DNA of 64,000 nucleotides from Pseudeuparius sepicola (Eukaryota > Arthropoda > Insecta > Coleoptera > Anthribidae): contig OY987301.1 in the NCBI GenBank assembly GCA_963920635.1, positions 15,604,501 to 15,668,500 of the forward strand, given 5' to 3'. The notes below the pieces were generated by a model that searched no databases, was not told the origin of the DNA, and saw nothing but the letters and a program-made list of their open reading frames with translations. This document shows, piece after piece, positions 19,973 through 31,900 of the stretch; positions within the stretch are counted from its first letter, which is position 1, and every line of letters begins with the position of its first letter. Position numbers and translations under genes: made by a program.

Positions 19973-22900
19973 CTAAAATATATCAGCCTCAAAAGGCAGG
20001 AATCCTTTGGCATCAAGTTCGGTGATGGCGAAAACGGCCCCAGCGGCAGGCTGTTGTCGCCTTTCTTCATCATTTAGTCGTGATCTTGAAGTTGTGACGA
20101 ACAGAACGTCGCCAACAGGACCTCCCCAAGTTACAGAAGTGACGTACTTTGCGGGCATTAGAATTTTGCGAACCAGTGACCCCTTTACCGGATCAACTTG
20201 TATGACAGCTCCCCCTCCATAGAGTGCCACCCACAGTTTATCGTCCGTATCAATTGTCATACCTGAAATCATGTCATACACATATCCTGTCATCATGTTA
20301 TCCTTATTAGTAATCCCAGTTAGTGTAGGAAAATAATTAGTAAATCACACAGACAAGAGCAGTGCCGTTAGTCCACAATTTGTCCAGCGCTCTTGGCCTT
20401 CAGCGGTGTTTTTCTATAAAGACATGCGCATGCAGTCTGCCTCGACCTCAATATGAACCAAGGTCGATCCAAGACAAAAAAACATGCAGTCTAAATATAG
20501 TTAGCAATGCTCCCGCGGTCCATCATGTAAATAATTTTTCTTGAAATCGGCAGTGAAGTGTCCCAAAATCGTCATAAAAGCTCAGAAATCGGCACTGAAG
20601 TAGCCCATTATTGTATGATTTTTTCAATAAGTAGGCCTCGGCAAGATGTAAACATCAAACGTTAGACGAGGAGCCATCGCCCGTCAAAAGTGACCAAATA
20701 TTCAAAACCCGGGCAATAAAGGCCCATTTAACCTTTCGTACACATTGCGAAATTGTTACCTATAGCAGCGCAATCTTTCAGTATAAATATTTTAGTAGGT
20801 TTGAATATCAATAGATTTGTTATGGAGGCTGCACAACAAGCAGCAGTTTGGTTTTTCTGTTCGAAGGCGCCGTATCTTTTCATACTTGACCGAGGTAAAG
20901 CGATCGTCAAAGTCAAGCAACGCCGCGAGCAATTGTTTCATGGACGGATGATCCCGTATGATTATTTTCTTGCCTAATAAAACTTTTTTTCCGATTTAAA
21001 AAAAAAATAATATGTGTACACTCGACACTGAAGTACTTTTTATGACTCATGTGGTTTATTCCACTAAATTCCACATGAGTCATAAAAAGTTGAACTTCAG
21101 TGCCTTGGTACATAAATAACTACTATTATGTCAGATGTCAAGTCACATATTATTATCAAATCCGCATAAAAATATCTGCAACACAATTTTGTTATAAACT
21201 CACCGTCGGGATATGCATCCAAATCATGTAGATCGAAATCAAAAGCCACTCTTCTGTTTGAAATTTCTCCTGTTTCGTTATTGAAATCGTATTCGACGAT
21301 TTGCTTAGTTGGAGAATCGATATAATAAAATTTGTCGTCTGCTCCATTCCAAGCAATGCCGTTGCTGACGTTCACCGGAGATATGATAACTTTAGGATTT
21401 TTTACAGTTTCCTTGCTTATTAGGTATAAAGCTCCGCCATTTGGTTCAAGATTCCCGTCTTTGTCTTCGTACCCCATAGTGCCTAAAATGAGCAAGCAAG
21501 CAATCAATTTCATTTTTGGAAATGATATATTTATCTAATTTTTAAGAAGTTGAAATCTTTGAGTTTTACGAAATTTCTCTTTAATTATGAGAATAAATTT
21601 ATTATTAGATTTCGGGTTTAGGTACCTACTATTGTGCCTAAAGAAGGTGGTGACGTCACATAGCCAATGTCTGTTAAATTTTATATTTAAAATTGGGAAA
21701 AATCGAATTGCTTTGGAAATATCGGAAAAAGTTCAGAATATTCGTTTTTTTTCTTCATTATGTAATGAAGTAGGTATCCTCAAATAGGTACCCGATATTT
21801 TTTCCCTTAAAGAACCCAAGACACTTATTTACTGGTTGCTCTCTTACTAAATCATAACAATAAGTGCAAATAAATTTCAAGGAAAAATTATTATGAGTCC
21901 AGTAATATTATCGATATAGTATTGCCTAAGCCAAAATAAAGAAATTGCATTATATTTGTGCTAAATTTGAATATTTTAGGAAAAGAAAAACTTTTTAATA
22001 ATTTTCGACAACGATAAATAAACCACCATGAGTAATAATAACTAAAAAATGCCGAAATTAAATAAATATAATATACTCCTAAGATTAAACATCCATTTAA
22101 CAATATTGTGCAGTTAAAATGGCACGTATGGTCATAGACCGGGAGAGAGTGACAGATTTTTGGACGTGATTTTACTTAGTATGCCTTTCAAAGAGTATTA
22201 TGGTGCGTATATTCTCACAATAATAAGGTATGAATCAGAGAGTCATCCTGGGTTCTTCATATGGAAAAGTGAGTTTCATTTATTCGAAAAATATGCGTTT
22301 TGATATGATTTTATATTCAGGCTGCCATGTGTTTTATAATGAAGTTCAAAAAAGAAAATTCCTCGGAAAACCATAGGCATACCGTTAGCGTGAGCCCAAA
22401 GGGCTATTATTGCCTCGTGAATTTATATTTTAATAATTAATTTTTCCATGTTTCTGAACAGGCTGTCAATGGCAAGTTCTTGTTATGAAACTGCTAAAAA
22501 AATGATATACCATTTGCGCATGTCCAAGTACAGTTTAAATTGAATGTTATTTAATCATATTTAAACGATTTATTCGATGTAAAGTGTACTTGGACATGCG
22601 CAAACGGTATGCCATATTTTCTTCAGCAGTTTGATGACAAGAACTTACATACTTATCATTGGCAGCCTGTTCAGAAACGTGGAAAAAATAATTATTAAAA
22701 TACAAGTTCACGTAACAATAATAGTCCTTTGGGCCCACGCTAACGGTATGCCTATGGTTTTCCAAGAAATTTTCTATTTTGAACTTCATTATAAAACACA
22801 TGGCAGCCTGACTAAAATCATATCAAAACGCATATTTTTTCGAATAAATGAAAACTCAGTTTTCCTTATGAAGAACCCAGGATGACTCTCTGATTCATAC

Positions 22901-23727
22901 CTTATTATTGTGAGAATATACGCAACATAATGGCCTTTGAAAGGCATACTTACTATCTGTCACTATCTCCCAGTCTATCATAGAAAGTCGGTAGGTATAA
23001 CTTTTTCTTAATTATTGTAGAACACAGTTCTATTTGTCAATAAATTCTTACCCATCCAGACTCGACCATTTCTATCCACTTTCCCATCATTAAATCGGCT
23101 CTTTGGAGAATCTTCCTGCACTGTTACCAACTCGTCTCCCACTTTCTGAACTTCGGAGTCAAAATCTACACTAACAATAGACCTGTTTCTTCCGACCAGA
23201 AAAACGTTCGGATTCTTCGTCTGTAAAACTGGAGCTACCGTGCAATTTTCCAATGTTACATTCTTAACTAATGTGTTTTTGGCAAAATCGAATCCAAATA
23301 TTTGTCCTGTGTGAATGTCCACATAATAAAGGGTGCCGGTTCTGTTGTCCCAAGTTGGACATTCTGTATGGTCTGCTGGTAAGGTTAACTGGCGTATACC
23401 GATGGGATAAGCACTGAAAAATTAAGTTATTTTCTGCATATTTTTGTTGATGAAAAAATAAACATTAGAGAACATTTTATGTTCATCTTAACTTTTTTGT
23501 TCTGGTTCTCTTGTACTTATAGGTATCAAGGATATCTGTCAGTACAGGTCATGTGTCATATACAGGTCCATCATTAAAGATATAAAAATATGTAGGTATT
23601 GTACCTCAGTTAGTAAAAACACATTAGTGAGAAATATCTAAATTTTTACTTCAAGGATACAGATAAACAAGTACCTAATGAATACGTACCTGTGTGCAAT
23701 AGCAAATAAGATAATGGATATAAACAT
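19973..23727 (-). CDS. SMP-30/regucalcin-like secreted protein A
   Basis: Six-bladed beta-propeller of the SMP-30/gluconolactonase/luciferin-regenerating-enzyme family. These are metal-dependent lactonases, and the substrate here is unknown. Four exons: 23727-23690, 23413-23052, 21482-21204 and 20262-19973, phases 2, 1 and 1, giving 322 aa. A signal peptide (MFISIILFAIAHSA) predicts secretion. All family active-site residues are present: Glu in HTECPTWD, Arg and Asn in SRFNDGK, Asn in VNVSNGIAWN, Asp in YPDGMTID. The exon layout differs from B-D: it has an intron between PDG and MTID, lacks two introns the others have, and also lacks the intron before the last propeller segment. That suggests an older paralog rather than a recent tandem copy. 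Intron 3 carries the interspersed repeat and intron 2 a MITE. Confidence 0.93.
20526..21122. repeat. Interspersed repeat, copy 2
   Basis: Same-orientation copy of 4419-5037, inside intron 3 of SMP-30 gene A and ending 80 bp from exon 3. The terminal foldback is cleaner here: TTTTTATGACTCATGTGG pairs perfectly with CCACATGAGTCATAAAAAG, followed by CAGTGCCTTGGTAC. Confidence 0.7.
22129..22983. mobile_element. Palindromic MITE in intron 2 of gene A
   Basis: The arms start GGTCATAGACCGGGAGAGAG on the left, with TCACTATCTCCCAGTCTATC on the right. Each arm runs about 400 bp through matching ATCCTGGGTTCTTCAT and GGCAGCC segments. The centre carries GTACTTGGACATGCGCAAAC and its inverse. No coding capacity. 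A truncated relative is at 16681-17180. Confidence 0.7.
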
Positions 23728-23794
23728 GACTCTTTTCTTCACGAATAAACTTGAACTACTATAGCCTTGCTAAGCGGTTGCTTTGTTCTTATAC

Positions 23795-23802
23795 CTTATA
23801 AG
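23795..23802 (-). promoter_or_regulatory. TATA-like box of SMP-30 gene A
   Basis: CTTATAAG lies 68 bp upstream of the gene A start codon. The same octamer sits 60 bp upstream of the gene D start codon (51946-51953), which supports a core promoter element. The sequence is palindromic, so the strand is set by the gene. Confidence 0.4.
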
Positions 23803-25041
23803 TCCGCTTCTGAGTCAGTTAGAATTCAGGTTTTGTAGTTTTATTCTCAAATTTAAAACGCGGCGATATCAACAACAAATTTAAATTTGGTACTGAAATA
23901 AAATATTCACTTACCGTGCCAAAGCTATGGATTGTTGTGAACTGATTATGTAAAAAATTATTTTTTATTGGACATTTAACATTGTAAAATGTTTTACTAT
24001 ATACGTTCTAAATTCATTAAGTACTACAAAACAAGTAGTATAGGTATTTACCTAGTTTTAGAAAATTAAAAAAATAAATTATTATAGCAATATAAAAAGT
24101 GAGCCGTTACTTAAAGAAGACAAAAAGGTCTACACATGATATTATTTTAGTTTAAATAAAGAATTTATTACATAATTACAGTTGAGGTCAAGCGACGGGA
24201 TGAATGAACTTATAAAAATCAGAATCATCTGGAAATATAAGCTCAAATTCTAAAAAATTGTCAGCATCAACTTCAGCATGTTTACTTTTATGGCTATTAA
24301 AATCTTTATTTTTTGAGATATTCTCTTGAGCTTTTTTTGGTTTGAAGAGTTTTCAAAAAACGCTTCTTTTGATATTTCCTTCCTCAAAACCTCTATGTAC
24401 CAAATTTGAACAAAAAATATACAGGCAGTTCCACTCTACAAGGCGCCAAAGTTGAGCAAAATAGTGATAGAATTGTAAAGGCATCTGGCGAGTCAAGTGT
24501 GCCAATAAGGTTGCATGGTCAACAGGACCACTCAAAGTGTTGGTGTGCAAAGATCTGAAAAAAAAACATACAGGGTATTTTTCTCTGGGCCATCTCGAAG
24601 TGCTGAATTTGTTAAAACTTTAAACGGGTCAAGAACGATACTGAATCGAGTAGGTAGATATATTCAAAATCGCCCCAGAAATTGTAAACGAACTAGACAT
24701 AAAAAATTATACAACAGGAGACGTATAGAAAAATGTAACGGAAAATTCGACTATAAAACAGAGAAAAGAAAGAATTGTTTTTGGGGATACAATATGAAGT
24801 TGTAGGAAATAATATCATCAAAAATTTGACCATTTCAAATATTATTGTTTTCTCTTGAATTATTATCAAAACAAAAAATATCAAGAACGGTTAATTTAAC
24901 TGCACGTGAATAATAAATAATACTAGAATACATTACCTATTACATATATAAGAATACAAATTTCATAACTGGAGTTTAATTCTACCTGGCCTTGATATAG
25001 TCAATAATTATTTAATTTCATATACATATAAAGATCAGTTT
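23803..25041. other. Unassigned stretch between genes A and B
   Basis: The minus strand at 24353-24550 holds a 65-codon open frame (MHTNTLSGPVDHATLLAHLT and onward) rich in aromatic residues. Its coding look decays downstream, so it resembles a fragment of a transposon protein I cannot name. A TACAGGGTATTTTTCTCTGG terminus starts at 24570, possibly one end of a foldback element. Nothing else is supported. Confidence 0.3.
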
Positions 25042-26929
25042 TTACACAGATCCATCGTAAATATCAGCAAGATTTTGGGGCAGACCCTTGGATCCAGTTC
25101 CTGTCACTGCCAATATCCAACCCGAATCTGGTTGAGACTCCAATTGCTCTTTGGTTAGAAATCCATAAGCAGTGGTAACGAAAAACACATCAAAATCTGT
25201 ACCACCGAACATTAGAGAAGTCACGCCATCAGTTGGTATCATTATTACCCAAAAGAAGACCAAGGGCGTTATCTTTTAATGAAAAAAAAAAAAAGGATTT
25301 CTGCAAGTTCTGCAATGTTTAAAGGTTGCTCGCGGGTTCGACTGTTGATGTTTCCAATCCCAAAAAAAAAACTAAAGTACCTGACTCTGACAAATAATTG
25401 TCTGAGGTACCTGATACCAAAGAAAATACTTGTGTAGTATTTTTATTACGAACATACCGTAAGAACTTGTCCAGTTTTAGTGTCTACTTTTACTACAGCT
25501 CCACCACCGTACAGTGGTACCCAAAGATTATCGTCTGTGTCAATAGTTAGACCGTCTGGAGATCCTCTTAATTCTGGATGTTGAGTTGCATTAAAAAATA
25601 TACGATTAAATCTAGAAATATATACATTTTAACTTCCAAAACCATATTTTGAAAAATACCAACCTTACACTACCTTGCTCATAGTCATAATCATATTCAT
25701 CAACAACGTTCCTAAAAGTTCTGCTGAAGTACATTTTGGTATTTGCCGAATTCCAGGCAATTCCATTCTAAATTTTCTTTGGTGAATTTGTAAACTCTGC
25801 CCTCGTTTTCGCCTAACAGGTTTGCGGATTCATCGAATGCTCCCACTGTTCCTTCGATGAAAGGTTTTATTTGGAAATAGGTTTCAATTTTCATTTATTT
25901 AAGAAATCTTATTTCTGGAGAAAGAAATTAGGGAACTTACCGATCCAGACCCGACCTTGATGATCGGTTTTGCCGTCGTTGAAATTGCTTGAAGGGAACT
26001 GTTTAGATACTGTAGATAAATCCTTAAAAAATACAGGGTGTCTCAAATAAAGTGTTACGTTTGATTATTTAATTAGTGTTTGAGATAAAGAGATCAACTA
26101 AAAACCAGGGTGATGCTGTTTTTTCCAGGGAATCTGAATCTAGCTTCAGAATTGATGTACAGGATATTCCCGCCAAACGAACATAGAAGATTTTGACTTG
26201 CTAGGCGTATTCTTGTCTTGTCTTGCAAAGCAATCCAAGAAATTAAATTCATTCTTGTCTTGCCCGATTCTTGCAAGACTTCTCGCAACTTCCTGTTCTT
26301 GCATTTTTTTGTTTAGTGACGTCGTCGTTAAAAAGGTTTTTTGTACCTCAAAAGAAGAGTTAAAGGGTGGGATAATTCTTTAGGACACCCTATACAAAAT
26401 TTAATAAAACAATATCCAAGATCGAGTTATTGATTTACATTTTTCATAAATATAAATTTCTTACAAGAGCAAATACATAATATGTGCAGTTAGTAGATTA
26501 TGATTGATTATATCTATTTTTATACATACAAATCTTCTATCTGCTTACCAATTGTGATTTAATTTCATTTTTCCCATCCCATTCTATTGCCCTAAAAGTC
26601 CTATTTACCCCAACAAGAAGTACATCTTCTCTTGTTGTGAGCAATATTGGAGTAGCTTGACCATCGACAGACACTTCATGAATGGCTTTTGTATCGAAAT
26701 TGTAACTTAGAATTCTGCCTGTGAAGAGATCAGAGAAATACAGCACCTGTTTCCTATGGTCCCATGTTGGTTCTTCTCCGACAAAATAAGGTCCAATTAT
26801 TTTATCTATGTGAAAAAAATACGTTGTACATTAAGGGCATTAAAAAAAATCCGTTTTGGTAACTTACTCACTGCAAAGGACCACAGCGAAAGCACTAAGT
26901 AATAAGAAATAAACCAAAACAAGGCACAT
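25042..26929 (-). pseudogene. SMP-30/regucalcin-like B, inactivated copy
   Basis: Six exons align with genes C and D: 26929-26872 (signal peptide MCLVLVYFLLLSAFAVVLC), 26805-26549, 26022-25941, 25851-25664, 25611-25458 and 25248-25042. Exons 3 and 5 are exactly 82 and 154 bp, as in C and D. There are two lesions. Near 25770 the reading frame breaks between KFTKENL and NGIAWNSANTK. Compared with gene C, about 38 bp is missing, which removes the segment before the metal-binding Asn and shifts the frame. The acceptor of the last exon reads GG instead of AG at 25250-25249, directly before VIMIPTDGVTS, which aligns residue for residue with VVALPAEDATS in D. Active-site motifs GEEPTWD, FNDGK, NG and SPDG otherwise survive, so decay looks recent. 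A rescue acceptor at 25273 would add 8 residues. Confidence 0.8.
26032..26395. mobile_element. Small foldback element in intron 2 of gene B
   Basis: TACAGGGTGTCTCAAA at the left and TTTAGGACACCCTATACA at the right are imperfect inverted termini of the TACAGGGTG type. The element starts only 10 bp from the acceptor of gene B exon 3. No coding capacity. Confidence 0.5.
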
Positions 26930-27126
26930 TTTTTGCTCGAATGAACGTATGTAAGGTGGTAAATGCCGGTATAAAAGATTTATTAAATATTTCGAACCTG
27001 AATCAAAAGGCAAACACTTAGGACGAAGTGCAGATCGGAACATATCTAATATCTCTTATTAGATGGGGTAAACCATTAACTTATTATTTAAAATCGTTTT
27101 GCTATGCTATGCAATTTTTGATGGAG

Positions 27127-27494
27127 TATACGGGATGATTTTTTTGTAAGTATCACCCCAATTTGACATCTAATATTGTACAAATAAAAAACCGTTTAAA
27201 TATTGTTGTGGCTAAATGCTTGTTTCTTATGTCCCTTTAATTTTTGACAAGTTTACATCGCATATTTTCATACATTTTCTTAAGAGAAGCGATTCTAAAA
27301 AGCAAGCGAGAGTATTTTGGTACATTGTAGATTTAAATGAAGTCCATGGCTAGTTATTGTAGTGTAAGTATGTATAGAACGCATTAGATTTTTCAGTTTT
27401 TCATTTTTCTGTACAATGGGCCATTGATTCGCTTTGGGGCTTTAAACAAAATTATCTATTTTCATTCTTGCATATATATATAGATCATCCTGTA
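27127..27494. mobile_element. Diverged MITE, TACAGGATGATTTTTT family
   Basis: TATACGGGATGATTTTTTT at the left and GATCATCCTGTA at the right match the termini of 17889-18662. The interior is diverged. It lies between the start of gene B and the end of gene C. The rest of 26930-28911 shows no gene. Confidence 0.5.
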
Positions 27495-28863
27495 ATTTCA
27501 AAAGAGTGTTTATTTTTATGCAATTCATGTGCAAACGATTTTTTTCATGGAAATTTCATGTTATCACAAACAACAAATCTACCCATAAGAACTCTCTGTT
27601 AATATGACAAAACTGCGATATACACACACCAAAGACAATTCGTTACAGTAAAAACAACGCAAATCGTAATAAAGCCTACAACCTATAATAAGTCGCCATC
27701 TTTTTCATACGCTAAAGTCATTCCAGTTCGCAAACAACAATGGAATTATGACATCATATACTCGGGTCTTTAATATAGTGTTATTATTATTAGCTTATTT
27801 TATAAAATACACTTATATTATGTTTTTTCGGTATTACTGTGGACCATGGCCAACTGGTCACTGTCATTTAGTCATCAAAATTGGCGAAATTTTTATTTAA
27901 ATATAATTTTTGTGTAGACTGAAAATATACAAGAAAATCGCCGTAGTAGTAGTAGACAGAAGCAGTAGTTAGTAAGAAACCATTCTGTATTTATAATTGC
28001 TTGCAAATAATATGTTGGCAATCGGATAAGATGGTCAGATGAAGTTAAATTCCAAATTAATCACAAAGTGATGGTTATTCTATAAATGCGTTGTTATTTG
28101 TAGAAGTACCGACAATCAGATTAATTAGTTTTTTATCTTCAATTTTAAATTGTTATTAAAAAAAGACTCTGTTTTTCTTGAAAAAAATTATTATTGTTTA
28201 GGAGGTAATATAAATCAGGTAACATAGATAAACCTATTAAAAACAACTAATGCTATGGTAAAATAACGGTACATAACACATTAAAAGGTTGGTCTGGTGG
28301 TTGAAAGCAGAATCAAAGCGGTATCAAAACGGTATAGCTTTGGAGAAACGCCAAGAATAGTTTTTTCAATTGATTGGGAAATTCAGTTAAAACAAAAAAT
28401 ATTACATTTCCAATGGCGTACAATCTTTTTATTAAAAAATATTATGGTTGCTTCCCGCGACTCCGGCACTGGTAAAAGTAGACAGGCCAAATTATTTTTA
28501 ATTGATAGCACATAATGTGTATCTACACTGCACCAAGTAAGTTCGCCTTAACTGTAGGAGAAATTAAAGAATACATGAAAAAATTGAACTTATTTTGACT
28601 TTTCTTATAGTTGCCTCAAGTTTTATTTATAAAAGTAGAACCACCCTGTATAATTTATTATAAAAATTAAACTTGTATCAAATATTTGTTTCACATCATC
28701 CGAATATAATAAGGTCAAAAGATCCCTATACATAAAACCCTTGTTTTAAACAAGGATAAAACCCTTTATAAAGGAAAAAGGTATAAACTTATATATGCCA
28801 TTTATACTCTATATTATAATCGAAGTGTATTGAGTAAAAAACTAGAATACTTTAATAAAATAG

Positions 28864-28869
28864 TTTATT
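28864..28869 (-). terminator. Polyadenylation signal of SMP-30 gene C
   Basis: AATAAA on the minus strand, 43 bp past the gene C stop codon (28912), inside a very AT-rich 3' UTR. Confidence 0.5.
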
Positions 28870-28911
28870 TTCAATTAAATTAAATTTACAAATTTAAAAC
28901 CTAACTAACAT

Positions 28912-31900
28912 CTAAAATAAGTTCCTTATTGCGTTCATCATGGATCTCCAAAATTCTGAAACAGATAAATATAATTTATTTCAATTTCTTTTGGGCAGTA
29001 TCTGGTTCTTTTTACGTAGGTATACAATTTAAGTTATATCCAAGTTTACTTTGAAAACTTACAATACAAAAACTCATTTCTTCTGAGCAAGAGTGAAGAA
29101 ATAAAACATTTTTACAAGTGGTAGGTATATTCCTAACAAACAATTATTCTACTTACGATTTTCTGGTTGCGCTGGCTGCGTCCTTTTCTGTAAAGTATTC
29201 GAATTCACCGGTACAATCTCATTTGAAATTGGAGGGGGCAACAGTACGTTAGTTGAAGAAATAATTTGAGCTAACAGATTCTAGAAAAATAGTAATAGTT
29301 ATACAAAATAAAAATCAATTATCGGGGCCTTCAGACCTTTCTGATGGGTCCATCTACAACATCACCCAAATGTTGAGGTAAACCTCGTGTTCCCGTGCCT
29401 GTGACGGCGAAAACGCTGCCCGCTGCTGGTTGAGCACGTTCTTGCTCTTTCGTGAGAGTTCTGCGGGACGTAGTGACGAAAAGAACGTCATAGGTGGGTC
29501 CTCCCCACACTGCTGACGTCACGTCGGTGGCTGGAAGAGCGATTATCTAAAAATAAAAGCAATTTTTACAGAAAGAAAGTTAGCGGCTTTATGGGACTAT
29601 AAATTTTGGCAACTGGTAATATCATACCAACATCCAAGTTCTAATGGATGTGCCGGTGTTTTCATATTTGAATCGTTCGAGAAGGTAGACTACGACAGCT
29701 GTTTCCCCTTATTAGGTTCATCAAGGCAGCCATAACCTTCCCGAACGACTCAAACCGAAACGGTAGCACTTATAATAGTGTAACTTGCACTTGGAGGTGA
29801 GAAACCAACCAGTGGCGCCATCTAGTATCAAGCTGATAGTACCAGAGCCGAAATTTCACAAAACATAGTAAACACCAACAAGAAAAAGTTAGGGCTGACT
29901 TGATGAACCTAATAAGGGGAAACAGCTGTCGTAGTCTACCTTCTCGAACGATTCAAATATGAAAACACCGGCACATCCATTAGAACTTGGATGTTGGTAT
30001 GATATTACCAGTTGCCAAAATTTATAGTCCATAAAGCCGCTAACTTTCTTTCTGCAAAAATCTATTGGGGACGTGAAATTTTATCATCTTTTTAATAAAA
30101 GCAATATTGGGTTGTTTTAGGTATTATTGTCTTGTTTCTATAACGATAAAATAAATTACCGAATGTTTTGCCACTCTCTAAAATCTTGAAAAAAAAGTAA
30201 TTTTTGTGTTTGTGTTGTCACCCGAATAAAGTTCAAAAAAATGCAGAATATAATTTGAGTCTTAGACAAGGAAAGAAAGAGGACATCGCGCTTGCCTATA
30301 TCCTCCCATAATTTGTTCATGTTACTTCTTTGGTAACGTAAACAAATTATGGGAGGATATAAATAAAATACAGAAAAATATTAGGGAAAGTGTATCTGTT
30401 TATGATTTTAATTACATATCAAATTGTATCAGCATTAGCTATAATAGGCATTTTGATAGAGTCAAACAGTAATTAATTTATTTAACAGAGAACTTACAAT
30501 TTCAGAAAAGTTGGTTTTGGCAAAAGGGTTAAATTTTTCTGTTGCTGACAACAAGATTTCTAAGCTTGACATAGTAGCATCGGTAGAGCAAACAGCTCAA
30601 GCATTACCTGAGGAATTAGGCCAAGAATTTAGAGTCAGGTCAAAAATAATCTTAGAAAAAGGTTTTAACAAAGTCAAATATTTCAAAGGATGAAAAAGCA
30701 GCAATTATATCACTTAAATCAGATAGGATAATTAAAATATTACCAGCAGGTAAGGGAAACGCAACTGTTATTTTAGAAAAAACTGTGTATGATAATAAAT
30801 TAAATGATTTATTAAATGAAGGAACTTACAAGAGGATAAACAAAGGCCCTACAACTTCAATAGAAACTAAAATATACAAAACACTATACAGGGTGTTTCA
30901 TAATTGCATGCTGATCCGGCAGGAGGATATTCCTTGGGCGATTTTAAGACACAATTTTCATATTAACATAGGTCCGGAAACGCTTCATTTTCGATATACA
31001 GGGCGGTAAAAATCGGTTTTTCTTCAATATTTCGGAGACTGGTTTAGATATTTTTTTGATATTCAGTACACGATATCTGTGTATAAAAGCAAGTATTTTG
31101 ACAAAAAAACATTTGTTCTGATTCCACCAGTGGCGTCCCCACAAACAGATCGATACACATTTTTGAGAAAAAAAATGTGACGCCAATGCATTTTTCAAAT
31201 TAAGAATTATTTTCCTAGTCTTTGTTGTGTGTCTATCAAAAATGAGCTCTTGACTTTTTGGCCTACGACGGACGGTTTCCGAATTAAAAAATAAAAAGCA
31301 TTTACTTGCTATGCCGCTATGGCAGATTAATTTATTATTTAAAATCTAGTAGGCCACTGAGATTTAGTTTTGTGTTTACAACCAAGTGTCAAATTTTTCA
31401 CTTCAATACTTTATCTGAATGTGAGTGATTGATATAAGTATAAGAAAATATGTTTGAGAATGCCGAGTTTGCCGATATTCATTACATGTACGGTCTTGCG
31501 GATGGAAATGCATTTGAAGCCAGGCGACTGTATGCAGAGCGTTTTCCGCAAAGAATTGTGCCAGATGCAAGAACTTTTTCAAGCGTTCATAGGAGACTAC
31601 GCGAGAAGGGATGTTTTAAACCCGATCACCACTTAAAAGGGGCACAACGAATCGCAAGAACAGAAGAAACTGAAATAGCTGTTCTTAATTCAGTTGAGCA
31701 AAATCCCGAAATAAGCACAAGGAAAATTGCTAGTAATTTGAATATCTCCCATATTTTAGTCTGGAGGATACTTCACGATTTTTTGTTATACCCTTACCAT
31801 ATTCAACGGGTTCAGGCCTTACTGCCTCGGGATTTTCCATTTCGTATAAATTTCTGCCAATGGTTTATTCAAAAAATTGTTGAAAATCCACTATTTGACA

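Noticed and set aside
25272..25458. Treating gene B's last exon as normally spliced at ATTAAAAG|ATAACG
   Set aside because: It would insert eight residues (ITPLVFFW) at a point where A, C and D have none. The alignment instead places the ancestral acceptor at GG 25250-25249.
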